Notes under the pieces: model-generated
What the model was told of the DNA's origin: nothing
What the model saw: the letters and a program-made list of their open reading frames with translations, nothing else
Databases searched by the model: none
NCBI GenBank assembly: GCA_910585155.1
Contig: CAJUEC010000027.1
Span: 1 to 33,608, forward strand
Direction of reading: 5' to 3'
Length of the DNA: 33,608 nucleotides
Source: an uncultured Oscillospiraceae bacterium
Lineage (GTDB): Bacteria > Bacillota > Clostridia > Oscillospirales > Oscillospiraceae
Program-made: the position numbers and the translations under genes
Shown: in pieces, positions 1 through 6,798 of the stretch
Numbering within the stretch: the first letter of the stretch is position 1
Layout: each line of letters opens with the position of its first letter

Positions 1-1
1 A

Positions 2-82
2 GGGAAGCCGCGCGTCGCGAGCAGGCGCAGCGTGACAAGAAGCGCGGAGCCGTCGCGAGCAGCGCGGATGGACCGCAGCGAG
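2..82. repeat. Dispersed modular intergenic repeat, copy 1
   Basis: Bases 44-81 recur at 6654-6691 with one mismatch (C56 versus T6666). Inside this copy a 12-base word (CGTCGCGAGCAG) occurs twice, at 13-24 and 51-62, giving a degenerate tandem of about 38 bp. GGGAAGCCG (2-10), AGCGTGACAA (29-38) and GACAAGAAGCGCG (34-46) also recur in the secA leader near 20.6-20.8 kb. All copies lie between genes. No coding potential was seen. The element may continue past the left edge of the window. Confidence 0.7.
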
Positions 83-134
83 AACAAGAATCACTCCCCA
101 CCCCTCATCCGCCGCCGTTCGACAGTATTTTCGG

Positions 135-163
135 TTGTCATCCCCTCCCAATTCTGGTATAAT
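135..163 (+). promoter_or_regulatory. Sigma-A promoter of the YihY-family gene
   Basis: TTGTCA (135-140), a 17-base spacer and TATAAT (158-163), with TG at 155-156 forming an extended -10. The expected start is near 170, leaving a leader of about 23 bases before the GTG at 193. Confidence 0.8.
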
Positions 164-192
164 TGGCAGATAATTGACGGGAGGGAAACACC

Positions 193-1053
193 GTGAAACA
201 CAAGCTGGAGCAGCTGCTCCGTGCCCACCCGCCCATCCGCTTCGCGGTGGACGTGGTGGACGTATACTTCTCCAAGCGCGTCAGCCGGGCCGCCGCCGAG
301 CTGGCCTATTTTCTCATTCTCACCTTTTTCCCCATCATGATCTGCATCTCCGCCTTCGTCAACGAGCTGCACTTAGACCTGACCGCCCTGCTGGATCAGG
401 CCGACCCCTTCCTCCCCCAGGGGGTGCTGGTCCTCTTCCGGGACTACCTCACTTACATCGACACCAACCAGTCCTCCGCCATGCTGCTGTCCGGCGCCTT
501 TCTCACCGTGCTCTTCGCCTCCGCCGCCGTGCGGGGGCTGATGAACATCATGCACGAGCTGTATGGCCGGGCCACCTTCCGGGGCCTGGGCCAGCTGGTG
601 GCCAGCGTCCTGTTCTCCGCCCTGCTGCTGGCCACCAGCTACCTGTCCCTGGCGGTGGTGGTCACCGGAAACTGGTTCTTCCACCTGCTGGGCCAGGTGT
701 TCCGGCTTGAGGGGCTGGTGGAGCGGTTCGGCACCTGGCAGTGGGTGAAGTACCTGCTGCTGCTGGGCATGGTGTTTCTGTTCATCCTGCTGCTCTACCG
801 CTTCGCCGCCCCCCTGGACAAGCCCAGGCCCCCGGTGGTGCCCGGGGCGCTGGCGGCGTCGGCGGCGCTGGCGGCGGCCTCCATGATCTTCTCTCTGCTC
901 ATGGGCAACTCCGCCCGGTACTCCCTGATTTATGGCTCGCTGGCCTCAGTGATCCTGCTGCTGGTGTGGCTGTACCTGTGCGGCAACATCCTGATCATGG
1001 GCAATGTGGTGAACTACGTGCTGTTTACCCACCGCCGGGAAGCGCGAGGATAG
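193..1053 (+). CDS. YihY/BrkB-family inner membrane protein
   Basis: This 286-residue polytopic membrane protein belongs to the YihY/BrkB family (once misnamed ribonuclease BN). The molecular role of the family is not settled; a transport or envelope role is usually proposed. About six hydrophobic segments are visible, near residues 35-58, 95-120, 136-158, 184-207, 216-238 and 245-277. The family-like helix A-A-E-L-A-Y-F-L-I-L-T-F-F-P lies at the start of the first segment, and the tail is short and basic. The start is GTG at 193, chosen because GGGAGGG lies just upstream at a proper distance and the protein then begins with a short basic amphipathic stretch. It is transcribed alone from its own promoter. 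The family call is firm; the function is unknown. Confidence 0.88.
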   Translation: MKHKLEQLLRAHPPIRFAVDVVDVYFSKRVSRAAAELAYFLILTFFPIMICISAFVNELHLDLTALLDQADPFLPQGVLVLFRDYLTYIDTNQSSAMLLSGAFLTVLFASAAVRGLMNIMHELYGRATFRGLGQLVASVLFSALLLATSYLSLAVVVTGNWFFHLLGQVFRLEGLVERFGTWQWVKYLLLLGMVFLFILLLYRFAAPLDKPRPPVVPGALAASAALAAASMIFSLLMGNSARYSLIYGSLASVILLLVWLYLCGNILIMGNVVNYVLFTHRREARG

Positions 1054-1120
1054 CCGCGCATAAAATCCTCCTCAGCTGCCACACTATCCCTTGGTGTACA
1101 TCGGCTGGGAGGTGCGGGAC

Positions 1121-1585
1121 ATGTGGCAGATCGGCGTGTGGGAGCGGGACGAGGGGTTGGCGGAGCGGGTGAGCCGGCTGGCGGAGGGCGTCTCCGTCCT
1201 GGTTCGGGCCTGCCGCCACCCGGCCCTGCTGGCGGGGCAGTCGCTGGATTTGCTGGTGGTGTCCCCCGGCGCCACCGGCTGGGCCGGGGCGGCGGCGCTG
1301 AACTGCCGCACCGCCCTGCTCCCCGGGGGCCGGGCCGCCCTCACCCGCCCGCTCCCCGCCGGCACGGTGCTCAGCTACGGCGCCTCCGGGCGCAACACCC
1401 TCACCCTGTCCAGCCTGGACGAGCTGCGGGCCTCGGTGGCGGTGCAGCGGGAGTTTGTGTCCCTGGACGGCCGGGCGGTGGAGCGGCAGGAGCTCGTCCT
1501 CCCCTGGGACGGCCATTCCCCCGACCTGCTGCTGGTCCAGGCGGGGGTGGCCCTGCTGCTGGGGCGGCTGCCGGCGGAGGGATAA
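1121..1585 (+). CDS. Hypothetical protein, 154 residues
   Basis: I do not recognise this family. The frame is open from TTG at 1091, but ATG at 1121 is preferred because GGGAGGTG lies about six bases before it. The protein begins MWQIGVWERDEGLAERV. It is soluble-looking, rich in Leu, Ala and Gly, with a central segment QSLDLLVVSPGATGWAG followed by a repeated L-L-P-G-G pattern, and no signal peptide or membrane helix. The alternating hydrophobic strands and an N-terminal acidic/basic helix would fit a small Rossmann-like or receiver-like fold, but no catalytic motif is visible. It lies 67 bases after the YihY gene in the same direction, and could be cotranscribed since no terminator is seen between them. 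GC3 bias supports that it is coding. Confidence 0.6.
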   Translation: MWQIGVWERDEGLAERVSRLAEGVSVLVRACRHPALLAGQSLDLLVVSPGATGWAGAAALNCRTALLPGGRAALTRPLPAGTVLSYGASGRNTLTLSSLDELRASVAVQREFVSLDGRAVERQELVLPWDGHSPDLLLVQAGVALLLGRLPAEG

Positions 1586-1591
1586 ATGCGC

Positions 1592-1620
1592 TTGCATTTC
1601 CCGGTCCCTTAAGATATACT
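1592..1620 (+). promoter_or_regulatory. Promoter-like element abutting the SLH fragment
   Basis: TTGCAT (1592-1597), a 17-base spacer and TATACT (1615-1620). The -10 box ends one base before the first ATG of the next frame (1622), so a transcript from here would begin inside that frame. This is unusual and fits loss of the original leader and N-terminus. Confidence 0.55.
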
Positions 1621-1621
1621 C

Positions 1622-2164
1622 ATGACACCGGACCTCGACGAGATGGGGGCGGACGGCGAGTTCACCGTGCGATATCTCACCTCCAGCCGCAGCTATGAGG
1701 CGCCGTGCCCCCGGGTGGACGCTACCCGCACCCTCACCCAGGTCAGCGGCAAGATGCAGCCCGCCGACCAGTTCGCCTCCATGCTGGAGGAGATGGGCGG
1801 TACGCTGTCCAAGGACGCCTTCGGCGTCATGACCCTCACCATCTCCAGCGACAGCCTGTGCGAATTCTTTGGCGGCGCCACGCTGTTTGAATGGGGGGTT
1901 ATGACCAGCGGGACCTCCGTGGTGGCCAAGGGCACCATGCTCTTTTCCGCCGAGGAGGACACCCCCGAGCCCGCCCCCGCCTTTGCCGACGTCCCCGCCG
2001 GGGAGTACTACGCCAAGCCCGTGGCTTGGGCCGTGCAGAGCGGCATCACCAACGGCGACGGCGGCGAAACCGTCTTCTCCCCGGACCGGGTGTGCAGCCG
2101 CGGGCAGATCGTCACCTTCCTCCACCGGGCATATGTGGAGGAGACCCGGCTCACCGCACAATAA
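1622..2164 (+). pseudogene. SLH-domain protein fragment, probably truncated at the 5' end
   Basis: The frame encodes up to 180 residues. The C-terminal part, from FADVPAGEYYAKPVAWAVQ through GITNG to R-A, is a clear SLH domain, the type that anchors exported proteins to the cell wall. The upstream part ends in a short acidic/proline linker (EEDTPEPAPA), as between a secreted domain and its SLH repeats. There is no signal peptide, no ribosome binding site before ATG 1622 and only one SLH copy, whereas anchored proteins usually carry three. A promoter-like -10 box touches the first ATG. I infer that a larger exported protein gene lost its leader, signal peptide and N-terminal region. Alternatives are a start at ATG 1643 or a genuine small protein. 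An efficient terminator follows at once, so transcription is still bounded. Confidence 0.6.
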
Positions 2165-2171
2165 GTTAAGG

Positions 2172-2201
2172 AAGGCCGCCCCCGCCGGGGCGGCCTTTTT
2201 T
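2172..2201 (+). terminator. Rho-independent terminator after the SLH fragment
   Basis: An 11-bp perfect stem (AAGGCCGCCCC, 2172-2182, with GGGGCGGCCTT, 2187-2197), a CGCC loop, and a T run to 2201. Confidence 0.9.
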
Positions 2202-2212
2202 ACGTTTTTCTC

Positions 2213-2241
2213 TTTACGTCTCCAAAATGATGTGATATAAT
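2213..2241 (+). promoter_or_regulatory. Promoter of the DUF1836 gene
   Basis: TTTACG (2213-2218), a 17-base spacer and TATAAT (2236-2241) with an extended TGA just before it. The start is expected near 2248, about 40 bases before ATG 2290. Confidence 0.7.
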
Positions 2242-2289
2242 TCCCCATATCAGATTGAAGCGGCATTCACGAGAAACGGAGGGACTCCC

Positions 2290-2823
2290 ATGGAGGAGCT
2301 GACCGAACTGAAGCGGCAGATGACCCAGCAGCGCCCGGACCGCTGGGACAAGCTGCCCGACATCCCCTTGTATATGGACCAGGTGGTGTCCTACCTGTCC
2401 CGGCAGATGATCCCCGTCGGGGATGGGGACGCCCTCACCTCCGCCATGATCAACAACTATATCAAGGACGGCCTGGTGGAGCGGGCCAACGGCAAGAAAT
2501 ACGGCCAGGAGCACCTGGCCTACCTCACCGCCATCACCGCCCTGAAGCAGGTGATGAGCGTGCGGGAGATGAAGGTGCTCACCACCGTGGGCCGGGAGCT
2601 GCGGACCCCTGAGCGGCAATATGAATATTTCTGCCAATACCTGGATCAGGCGATGGAGGACGCGGCGGAACGGCTGGATGAGAACACCAGCGCCGAAGAC
2701 CTGCCCAAGCTGGTGCTGGACCTGGCCCTGCGGGGCTATGCCTACAGCCTGGCCTGCCACCGCGCCCTGTCGGTGCTGGCCCAGCACACCGGACGGGAGG
2801 ACCTGCTGAAAAAGAAGCGCTGA
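2290..2823 (+). CDS. DUF1836 domain protein (MerR-like fold, putative regulator)
   Basis: This 177-residue protein carries the DUF1836 domain found across Firmicutes. The hallmark region is visible: IPLYMDQVVSYLSRQ, then the helix MINNYIKDGLVERANGKKYGQEHLAYLT, then a hydrophobic ITALKQVMSVREMKVL. The pattern of an N-terminal helix followed by a MINNYIKDG...KKY turn resembles the winged-helix part of MerR-type regulators, so DNA binding is likely, but no effector domain or target is known. The C-terminal 70 residues are helical and acidic. The start ATG has GGAGGGAC upstream. It lies 56 bases before the DegV gene with no terminator between, so the two are probably cotranscribed. The family call is firm; the function is inferred. 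Confidence 0.85.
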   Translation: MEELTELKRQMTQQRPDRWDKLPDIPLYMDQVVSYLSRQMIPVGDGDALTSAMINNYIKDGLVERANGKKYGQEHLAYLTAITALKQVMSVREMKVLTTVGRELRTPERQYEYFCQYLDQAMEDAAERLDENTSAEDLPKLVLDLALRGYAYSLACHRALSVLAQHTGREDLLKKKR

Positions 2824-2879
2824 GCGGCGGCCAAGACCGCCCACGCGCCCATGTAATCTTAGATTTGGAGGTAATGACC

Positions 2880-3752
2880 ATGCATAATTACGTTATCATC
2901 ACCGATTCGTCCGCCGACCTGCCCGACAGCCTGGTGAAGGAGCTGGAGCTGGAGGTGCTCCCCCTGTCCTTCATTATGGACGGCAAGACCTATCGGAACT
3001 GGCCGGATAACCGGGAGATGTCCCCCGCGGAGTTCTACAGCAAGGAGCGGGAGGGCATCATGGCCACCACCAACGCCGTCAACGTGGGGGACGCCGCCGA
3101 CGCCCTGGAGGCTGTGCTCAGCCAGGGGAAGGACGCGCTGGTGCTGGCCTTCTCCTCCGGCCTGTCCGCCACCTGCAATTCCTTCCAGATCGCCGCCCGG
3201 GAGCTGGCGGAGCGGTATCCCGACCGCAAGGTCTACGTGGTGGACACCCTGTGCGCCTCCATGGGGCAGGGCATGTTTGTCTACCGGGCCGCCAAGCTGC
3301 GGCAGGAGGGCAAATCCATGGAGGAGGTCCGGGACTGGGCGGAGGAGAACAAGCTGCGCCAGTGCCACTATTTCACCGTGGACGACCTGTTCTTCCTGAA
3401 AAAGGGCGGCCGGGTGTCCGCCGCCACCGCCGTGGTGGGCACCATGCTCCAGATCAAGCCCGTCCTCCACGTGGACAATGAGGGCCATCTCATCAACATT
3501 GCTAAGGCCCGGGGCCGCAAGGCGTCCCTCACCGCCCTGGTGGACAAGGTGGGGGAGCTGGGTGACGACCCCGCCTCCCAGACCATGTTCATCAGCAACA
3601 GCGACTGCGCCGAGGACGCCCAGTTTGTGGCGGATGAGATCAAAAAGCGCTACGGCACCAAGGAAATCATCATCAACTCCATCGGCCCGGTGATCGGAGC
3701 CCACACCGGCCCGGGGTGCGTGGCGCTGTTCTTCACCGGAAAGCACCGCTGA
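2880..3752 (+). CDS. DegV family protein, FakB-like fatty-acid-binding subunit
   Basis: This 290-residue DegV protein should bind a fatty acid and present it to a FakA-type kinase for phosphorylation and entry into phospholipid synthesis; that role is known for FakB members and is inferred here. The N-terminal ITDSSADLP (residues 7-15), the T-T-N-A-V-N loop, FSSGLSATCNSF and the lid region GRVSAATAVVGTMLQIKPVL are all present, as is the closing GPVIGAHTGPGCVALFF. The frame is open from TTG 2865, but GGAGGT (2867-2872) sits seven bases before ATG 2880, which gives the normal DegV N-terminus MHNYVIITDSSAD. No fakA is in the window. Length is usual for the family (about 280-290). It follows the DUF1836 gene and ends at a strong terminator. 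Confidence 0.93.
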   Translation: MHNYVIITDSSADLPDSLVKELELEVLPLSFIMDGKTYRNWPDNREMSPAEFYSKEREGIMATTNAVNVGDAADALEAVLSQGKDALVLAFSSGLSATCNSFQIAARELAERYPDRKVYVVDTLCASMGQGMFVYRAAKLRQEGKSMEEVRDWAEENKLRQCHYFTVDDLFFLKKGGRVSAATAVVGTMLQIKPVLHVDNEGHLINIAKARGRKASLTALVDKVGELGDDPASQTMFISNSDCAEDAQFVADEIKKRYGTKEIIINSIGPVIGAHTGPGCVALFFTGKHR

Positions 3753-3789
3753 GAACTGCCCCCGCCGTCTCCGCCCTTTGACTTGCCAA

Positions 3790-3827
3790 CCGGCCGCCTC
3801 CCCCTGGGGAGGCGGCCGGCTTTATTT
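3790..3827 (+). terminator. Rho-independent terminator after the DegV gene
   Basis: A 13-14-bp perfect GC-rich stem (CCGGCCGCCTCCCC, 3790-3803, with its complement at 3806-3819), a very short loop, then CTTTATTTT. Confidence 0.9.
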
Positions 3828-3853
3828 TCCAAAAAAATTTTTGCGGTCCCCTC

Positions 3854-3882
3854 TTGACAGCGCCGTGTATAGCGTCTATACT
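3854..3882 (+). promoter_or_regulatory. Consensus promoter of the GntR-ABC operon
   Basis: TTGACA (3854-3859), exactly 17 bases, TATACT (3877-3882). The -10 box is covered by the palindrome at 3867-3881, so an operator-bound regulator would block RNA polymerase. Confidence 0.9.
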
Positions 3883-3901
3883 GTGTACATCGTATATATA
3901 C
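3867..3901. promoter_or_regulatory. Putative GntR (YtrA-type) operators
   Basis: GTATAG-CGT-CTATAC (3867-3881) is a perfect 6-bp dyad with a 3-bp centre overlapping the -10 box. A second AT-rich palindrome, GTATATATAC, lies at 3892-3901 just after the expected transcription start. YtrA-type GntR repressors commonly bind dyads of this kind at their own promoters. The link to the regulator encoded 50 bases downstream is inferred. Confidence 0.75.
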
Positions 3902-3909
3902 AAAATATC

Positions 3910-3931
3910 GGGGCCGCTGACGAGCGGCCCC
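3910..3931 (+). other. Leader hairpin just before the gntR ribosome binding site
   Basis: A 9-bp perfect stem (GGGGCCGCT, 3910-3918; AGCGGCCCC, 3923-3931) with a GACG loop lies about ten bases before the CGGGGTG that serves ATG 3948. It has no T run, so it is not a terminator. It may stabilise the transcript or tune translation. Confidence 0.55.
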
Positions 3932-3947
3932 CCTGCGGGGTGCATCC

Positions 3948-4328
3948 ATGGACATCATCATCAGCAATTCATCCGGCGTGCCGATCTATGAGCAGATCGT
4001 CCGCCAGCTGAAAGGGCTCATCCTTTCAGGCCAGCTCTCCGAGGGCGAGGCGCTGCCCTCCATGCGGCTGCTGGCTCGGGATCTGCGCATCTCCGTCATC
4101 ACCACCAAGCGGGCCTATGAGGAGCTGGAGCGGGAGGGCTTCCTTGCCACCGTCCCGGGCAAGGGCTGCTTCGTGGCCGCCCAGAACCGGGAGACAAGGC
4201 GGGAGGCCGTCCTTTGCCAGATTGAGGAGCACCTGTCCCAGGCGGTGGACGCCGCCCGGGCCGGGGCCGTAGACCTGGACGAACTCACTGAAATGCTGAA
4301 CACTCTGTATAGCGAGGGAGAATTATGA
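3948..4328 (+). CDS. GntR family transcriptional regulator, YtrA type
   Basis: This 126-residue regulator has an N-terminal winged helix-turn-helix (about residues 10-78: PIYEQIVRQLKGLILSGQL, LPSMRLLARDLRISVITTKRAYEELEREGFL, then the wing GKGCFVA). It then has only about 45 helical residues, the short dimerisation tail typical of the YtrA subfamily, which controls adjacent ABC transporters. The stop codon overlaps the start of the ABC ATPase by four bases (ATGA), so the two are translationally coupled. Two palindromes at the promoter make autorepression likely. YtrA-type regulators often respond to cell-wall antibiotics or envelope stress; whether this one does is not visible. Confidence 0.93.
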   Translation: MDIIISNSSGVPIYEQIVRQLKGLILSGQLSEGEALPSMRLLARDLRISVITTKRAYEELEREGFLATVPGKGCFVAAQNRETRREAVLCQIEEHLSQAVDAARAGAVDLDELTEMLNTLYSEGEL

Positions 4329-5173
4329 CAAACTGTATTGAAATCCGGGGTCTTGTCAAGCAATACAAGAGCTTTACCCTGGGCCCCATCGACCTGAAGG
4401 TGCCCGGCGGGTCCATCATGGGCCTGATCGGGGAGAACGGGGCGGGCAAGACCACCCTGATCAAGTCCATGCTGGGCATCGTCAAGCCCACCGCCGGAAC
4501 GGCCGTCCTGCTGGGCGCCGATCCGGACCGCGCCAAAGAGGATATCGGCATGGTGCTGGACGACTGCTTCTTCTCCGAGTACCTGCGGGTGCGGGACGTG
4601 GAGACGGTGCTGTGCCGGGTGTTCAAGACCTGGGACAAGGGGCTCTACCGGGACTATCTGGACAAGTTCGGCCTGTCCGGGGCGAAAAACATCAAGGAGC
4701 TGTCCCGGGGGATGCGGATGAAGCTGTCCCTGGCGGCGGCCCTGGCCCACCGGCCCCGGCTGCTGCTGCTGGACGAGGCCACGGCGGGGCTGGACCCGGT
4801 GGTCCGGGACGAGATCCTGGACGAATTCCTGGCCTTCGTGTCCGATGAGGACCACGCCATCCTGATCTCCAGCCACATCACGTCGGACCTGGAGAAGGTG
4901 GCGGACTACATCGCCTACCTCCACCAGGGAAAGCTGCTGCTGTGCGACGAGAAGGACCGCCTGCTGGAGAGCTATGGGCGGCTGGTGTGCGCCCGGGAGG
5001 AGCTGGAACAGGTGGACCGGGGCTATGTGGTGGCCACCCGGAAGAGCCAATATTCCACCGAGGCGCTCATCCGCCGCAGGGGCGATTTCAAGCGGCTCTA
5101 CCCCCGGCTGGCGGTGGAGCCGGTGACGCTGGACGAATTGATGGTATTCGTGGTAAAGGGGGATAAAGCATGA
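4325..5173 (+). CDS. ABC transporter ATP-binding protein
   Basis: This 282-residue ATPase drives the ABC-2 permease encoded next to it. Walker A is GENGAGKTT (about residues 36-44), the signature loop is LSRGMRMKLSLAAAL (about 125-139), Walker B is LLLLDEATAGLD (about 147-158), and the switch histidine is in ISSH (about 181-184). The signature is LSRGM rather than LSGGQ, as is common in exporters of the YtrB/EcsA kind paired with GntR regulators. The last 80 residues form the C-terminal extension usual in this group. It overlaps gntR by four bases upstream and the permease by four bases downstream. The substrate is unknown; efflux or envelope-stress relief is more likely than uptake, because no binding protein is linked. 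Confidence 0.95.
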   Translation: MTNCIEIRGLVKQYKSFTLGPIDLKVPGGSIMGLIGENGAGKTTLIKSMLGIVKPTAGTAVLLGADPDRAKEDIGMVLDDCFFSEYLRVRDVETVLCRVFKTWDKGLYRDYLDKFGLSGAKNIKELSRGMRMKLSLAAALAHRPRLLLLDEATAGLDPVVRDEILDEFLAFVSDEDHAILISSHITSDLEKVADYIAYLHQGKLLLCDEKDRLLESYGRLVCAREELEQVDRGYVVATRKSQYSTEALIRRRGDFKRLYPRLAVEPVTLDELMVFVVKGDKA

Positions 5174-5826
5174 CCGGGCTGATTTTGAAGGATCTTCTCA
5201 TCCTGCGCAAGACTCTGCGCTCCTACCTGTTTATGCTGATAGTATACGCGGGCATTGCTTTTACCGGGGTGTGGTCGGCGGACATCGTCGGCGTGCTGCT
5301 GGTCGTCATGGTCGTGATGCTTCCCATGAATGTGTTTGCCTACGACAAGCAGGCCAAGTGGGACACCTACGGCCTGGCCCTGCCGGTGGGCCGCACGAAA
5401 ACGGTAGCCGCCCGGTATCTCTGCGTCCTGCTGCTGTGCCTGCTCAGCGTGGGCCTGACGGCCATTCTCGGCGTGATGCTGTATGCCGCCGGACGGGTGG
5501 AGGAGCCTGTGGAATTTCTGGTGAGCTGTTCGGTGATGGGCCTGATGTCCGTACTGGTAAACGCCATCATGCTGCCCTTCCTGTACAAATTCGGCCCGGA
5601 GCGGGCCCGGATGATGTTCTTCGGCATCATGGGCGGGATCGTTCTGCTGGTTGTCGCGGCCCTGTTTCCCCTGGGCGGGCTGGAATGGCTCAAATCCCTG
5701 GAGCTTGCCGAGCCCACCCCGGCGCAGGCCGCCGCCATTCCCGCGGTCGCGGCGGTGGCGGGGCTGGCCCTGCTGGCGGTATCCTTCCTGCTGTCCCGGC
5801 ACTTCTACGGGGCCAAGGATGTATAG
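5170..5826 (+). CDS. ABC-2 type transporter permease
   Basis: This 218-residue membrane protein is the permease partner of the preceding ATPase. Six hydrophobic segments are visible, in the pattern of the short ABC-2 permeases paired with GntR/ATPase cassettes. The first is RSYLFMLIVYAGIAFTGVW, next VGVLLVVMVVMLPMNVFAY, then a pair around LCVLLLCLLSVGLTAILGVML and SVMGLMSVLVNAIMLPFLY, then FFGIMGGIVLLVVAALFPL and AVAAVAGLALLAVSFLLS. The loop after helix 2 (DKQAKWDTYGLALPVGR) fits the D-x-x-x-x-W-x-x-Y-x-x-x-L-P motif of that group. The ATGA overlap with the ATPase stop indicates coupling. The gene ends at a strong hairpin. Confidence 0.9.
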   Translation: MTGLILKDLLILRKTLRSYLFMLIVYAGIAFTGVWSADIVGVLLVVMVVMLPMNVFAYDKQAKWDTYGLALPVGRTKTVAARYLCVLLLCLLSVGLTAILGVMLYAAGRVEEPVEFLVSCSVMGLMSVLVNAIMLPFLYKFGPERARMMFFGIMGGIVLLVVAALFPLGGLEWLKSLELAEPTPAQAAAIPAVAAVAGLALLAVSFLLSRHFYGAKDV

Positions 5827-5833
5827 AAGCGCG

Positions 5834-5877
5834 AAGAAACGACCGAGCGCCCCCGCGAAAGCGGGGGCGCGTTTCTT
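5834..5877. terminator. Bidirectional terminator between convergent genes
   Basis: A 10-bp perfect stem (GCGCCCCCGC, 5847-5856; GCGGGGGCGC, 5861-5870) capped by a GAAA tetraloop. AAGAAAC (5834-5840) and GTTTCTT (5871-5877) are complementary flanks, so either strand reads a hairpin followed by a T-rich tail. It serves the permease (+) and the HTH-membrane gene (-), whose stop lies inside the right flank. Confidence 0.85.
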
Positions 5878-6565
5878 ACCGCTCCTTCCACCGCCTCCAG
5901 CCCAGCCGGGCGGTGAAAAGAGGCAGCAGGATGGTCAGCACGCTCAGCACCCCGTAGGCCAGCAGGAAGAGCAGGATCATCACCAGAATGCTGCCTCCCA
6001 TCGCCCCGTCCGCCATCAGCCAGTCCCAGGCCCACGCCAGCCCTGAAAAGGGCTGCCACGCGCCTAAGACAGGCCCCATAATGGCCGGTGTGCACAAAAA
6101 CAGGTAGCCCATCGCCCACGCCAGCCAGCCGAACAGGAGGAAGGGATGCTTTCTCGCCAGCAGCAGGGGCAGGCCCGCCATGAATATCACCATTCCGATG
6201 AGGAACAGCTCGTCATTGCCGGTAACCGCCGAGATCAGGCTCAGCCCCGCGCCGTCCGCCGCGCAGACCACGCCCAGGATCTGGGTGGTGGTGAGCCCCC
6301 GCCGGGGCCGCTCCACATAGACGATTTTCGCCTCCGGCGCCGCCGGGGGCGGCGGGAGGCCCGGGGAGGCGTCCTCCCGCACCAGCTGGTCCACGCTCAC
6401 CCCGAACAGGTCGGCCAGCTTGATGAGTTTGTCCAGCTCGGGCACCGACTGGCCCGTCTCCCACTTGCTCACCGACTGCCGGGACACGTCCAGCCGTTCC
6501 GCCAGATCCCCTTGGGACAGCCTGCGCTCCCCCCGCAGGGCTGCAATCTTTTTCGCCAAGGTCAT
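5876..6565 (-). CDS. XRE-family HTH regulator with a membrane domain
   Basis: This 229-residue protein joins an N-terminal XRE helix-turn-helix (residues 3-62, with LSQGDLAERLDVSRQSVSKWETGQSVPEL) to a proline-rich linker (PGLPPPPAAPEA) and about four transmembrane helices from residue 90 on. Such HTH-TM proteins occur widely in Firmicutes and are thought to be membrane-tethered regulators, although their signals are unknown. The start ATG at 6565 has AGGAGG seven bases upstream. It converges on the GntR-ABC operon and has its own promoter; there is no evidence that the two are functionally linked. The TM part ends in a basic tail (R-L-G-W-R-R-W-K-E-R), which suggests a cytoplasmic C-terminus. 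Confidence 0.88.
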   Translation of the reverse strand: MTLAKKIAALRGERRLSQGDLAERLDVSRQSVSKWETGQSVPELDKLIKLADLFGVSVDQLVREDASPGLPPPPAAPEAKIVYVERPRRGLTTTQILGVVCAADGAGLSLISAVTGNDELFLIGMVIFMAGLPLLLARKHPFLLFGWLAWAMGYLFLCTPAIMGPVLGAWQPFSGLAWAWDWLMADGAMGGSILVMILLFLLAYGVLSVLTILLPLFTARLGWRRWKER

Positions 6566-6588
6566 AGTCAGACCTCCTTTCTATCTGT

Positions 6589-6618
6589 ATTGTAGCAGGC
6601 AGGCGGCCCCCAACGCAA
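6589..6618 (-). promoter_or_regulatory. Promoter of the HTH-membrane gene
   Basis: Read on the minus strand: TTGCGT (6618-6613), an 18-base spacer and TACAAT (6594-6589), about 25 bases before the start codon. Confidence 0.65.
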
Positions 6619-6653
6619 CCAAGGCCCCTTGGAAATTTTAGCAACCGCAGGTT

Positions 6654-6692
6654 GCGGAGCCGTCGTGAGCAGCGCGGATGGACCGCAGCGAA
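6654..6692. repeat. Dispersed modular intergenic repeat, copy 2
   Basis: Bases 6654-6691 match 44-81 with a single C-to-T difference. This copy lacks the upstream GACAAGAAGCGCG module. It lies between the divergent HTH-membrane gene and mnmE, upstream of the mnmE promoter. The rest of 6566-6798 holds the two promoters and no open frame that looks coding. Confidence 0.75.
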
Positions 6693-6740
6693 GGCGAAAG
6701 CCCGACCACCGCGCCACACACACACCGCCCCGGCGGCGCA

Positions 6741-6769
6741 TTGAAAAGGCCCGCAAGCTGTGTTAACAT
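6741..6769 (+). promoter_or_regulatory. Promoter of mnmE
   Basis: TTGAAA (6741-6746), a 17-base spacer and TAACAT (6764-6769). The start is expected near 6776, leaving a leader of about 23 bases with GAGGTG before ATG 6799. Confidence 0.7.
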
Positions 6770-6798
6770 AGAGCAAACCAGTTTTGAGGTGAACCGCC

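Noticed and set aside
5876..6565. HTH-membrane gene as the regulator of the adjacent ABC operon
   Set aside because: The ABC operon has its own GntR regulator with matching palindromes; the HTH gene is convergent and separately transcribed.
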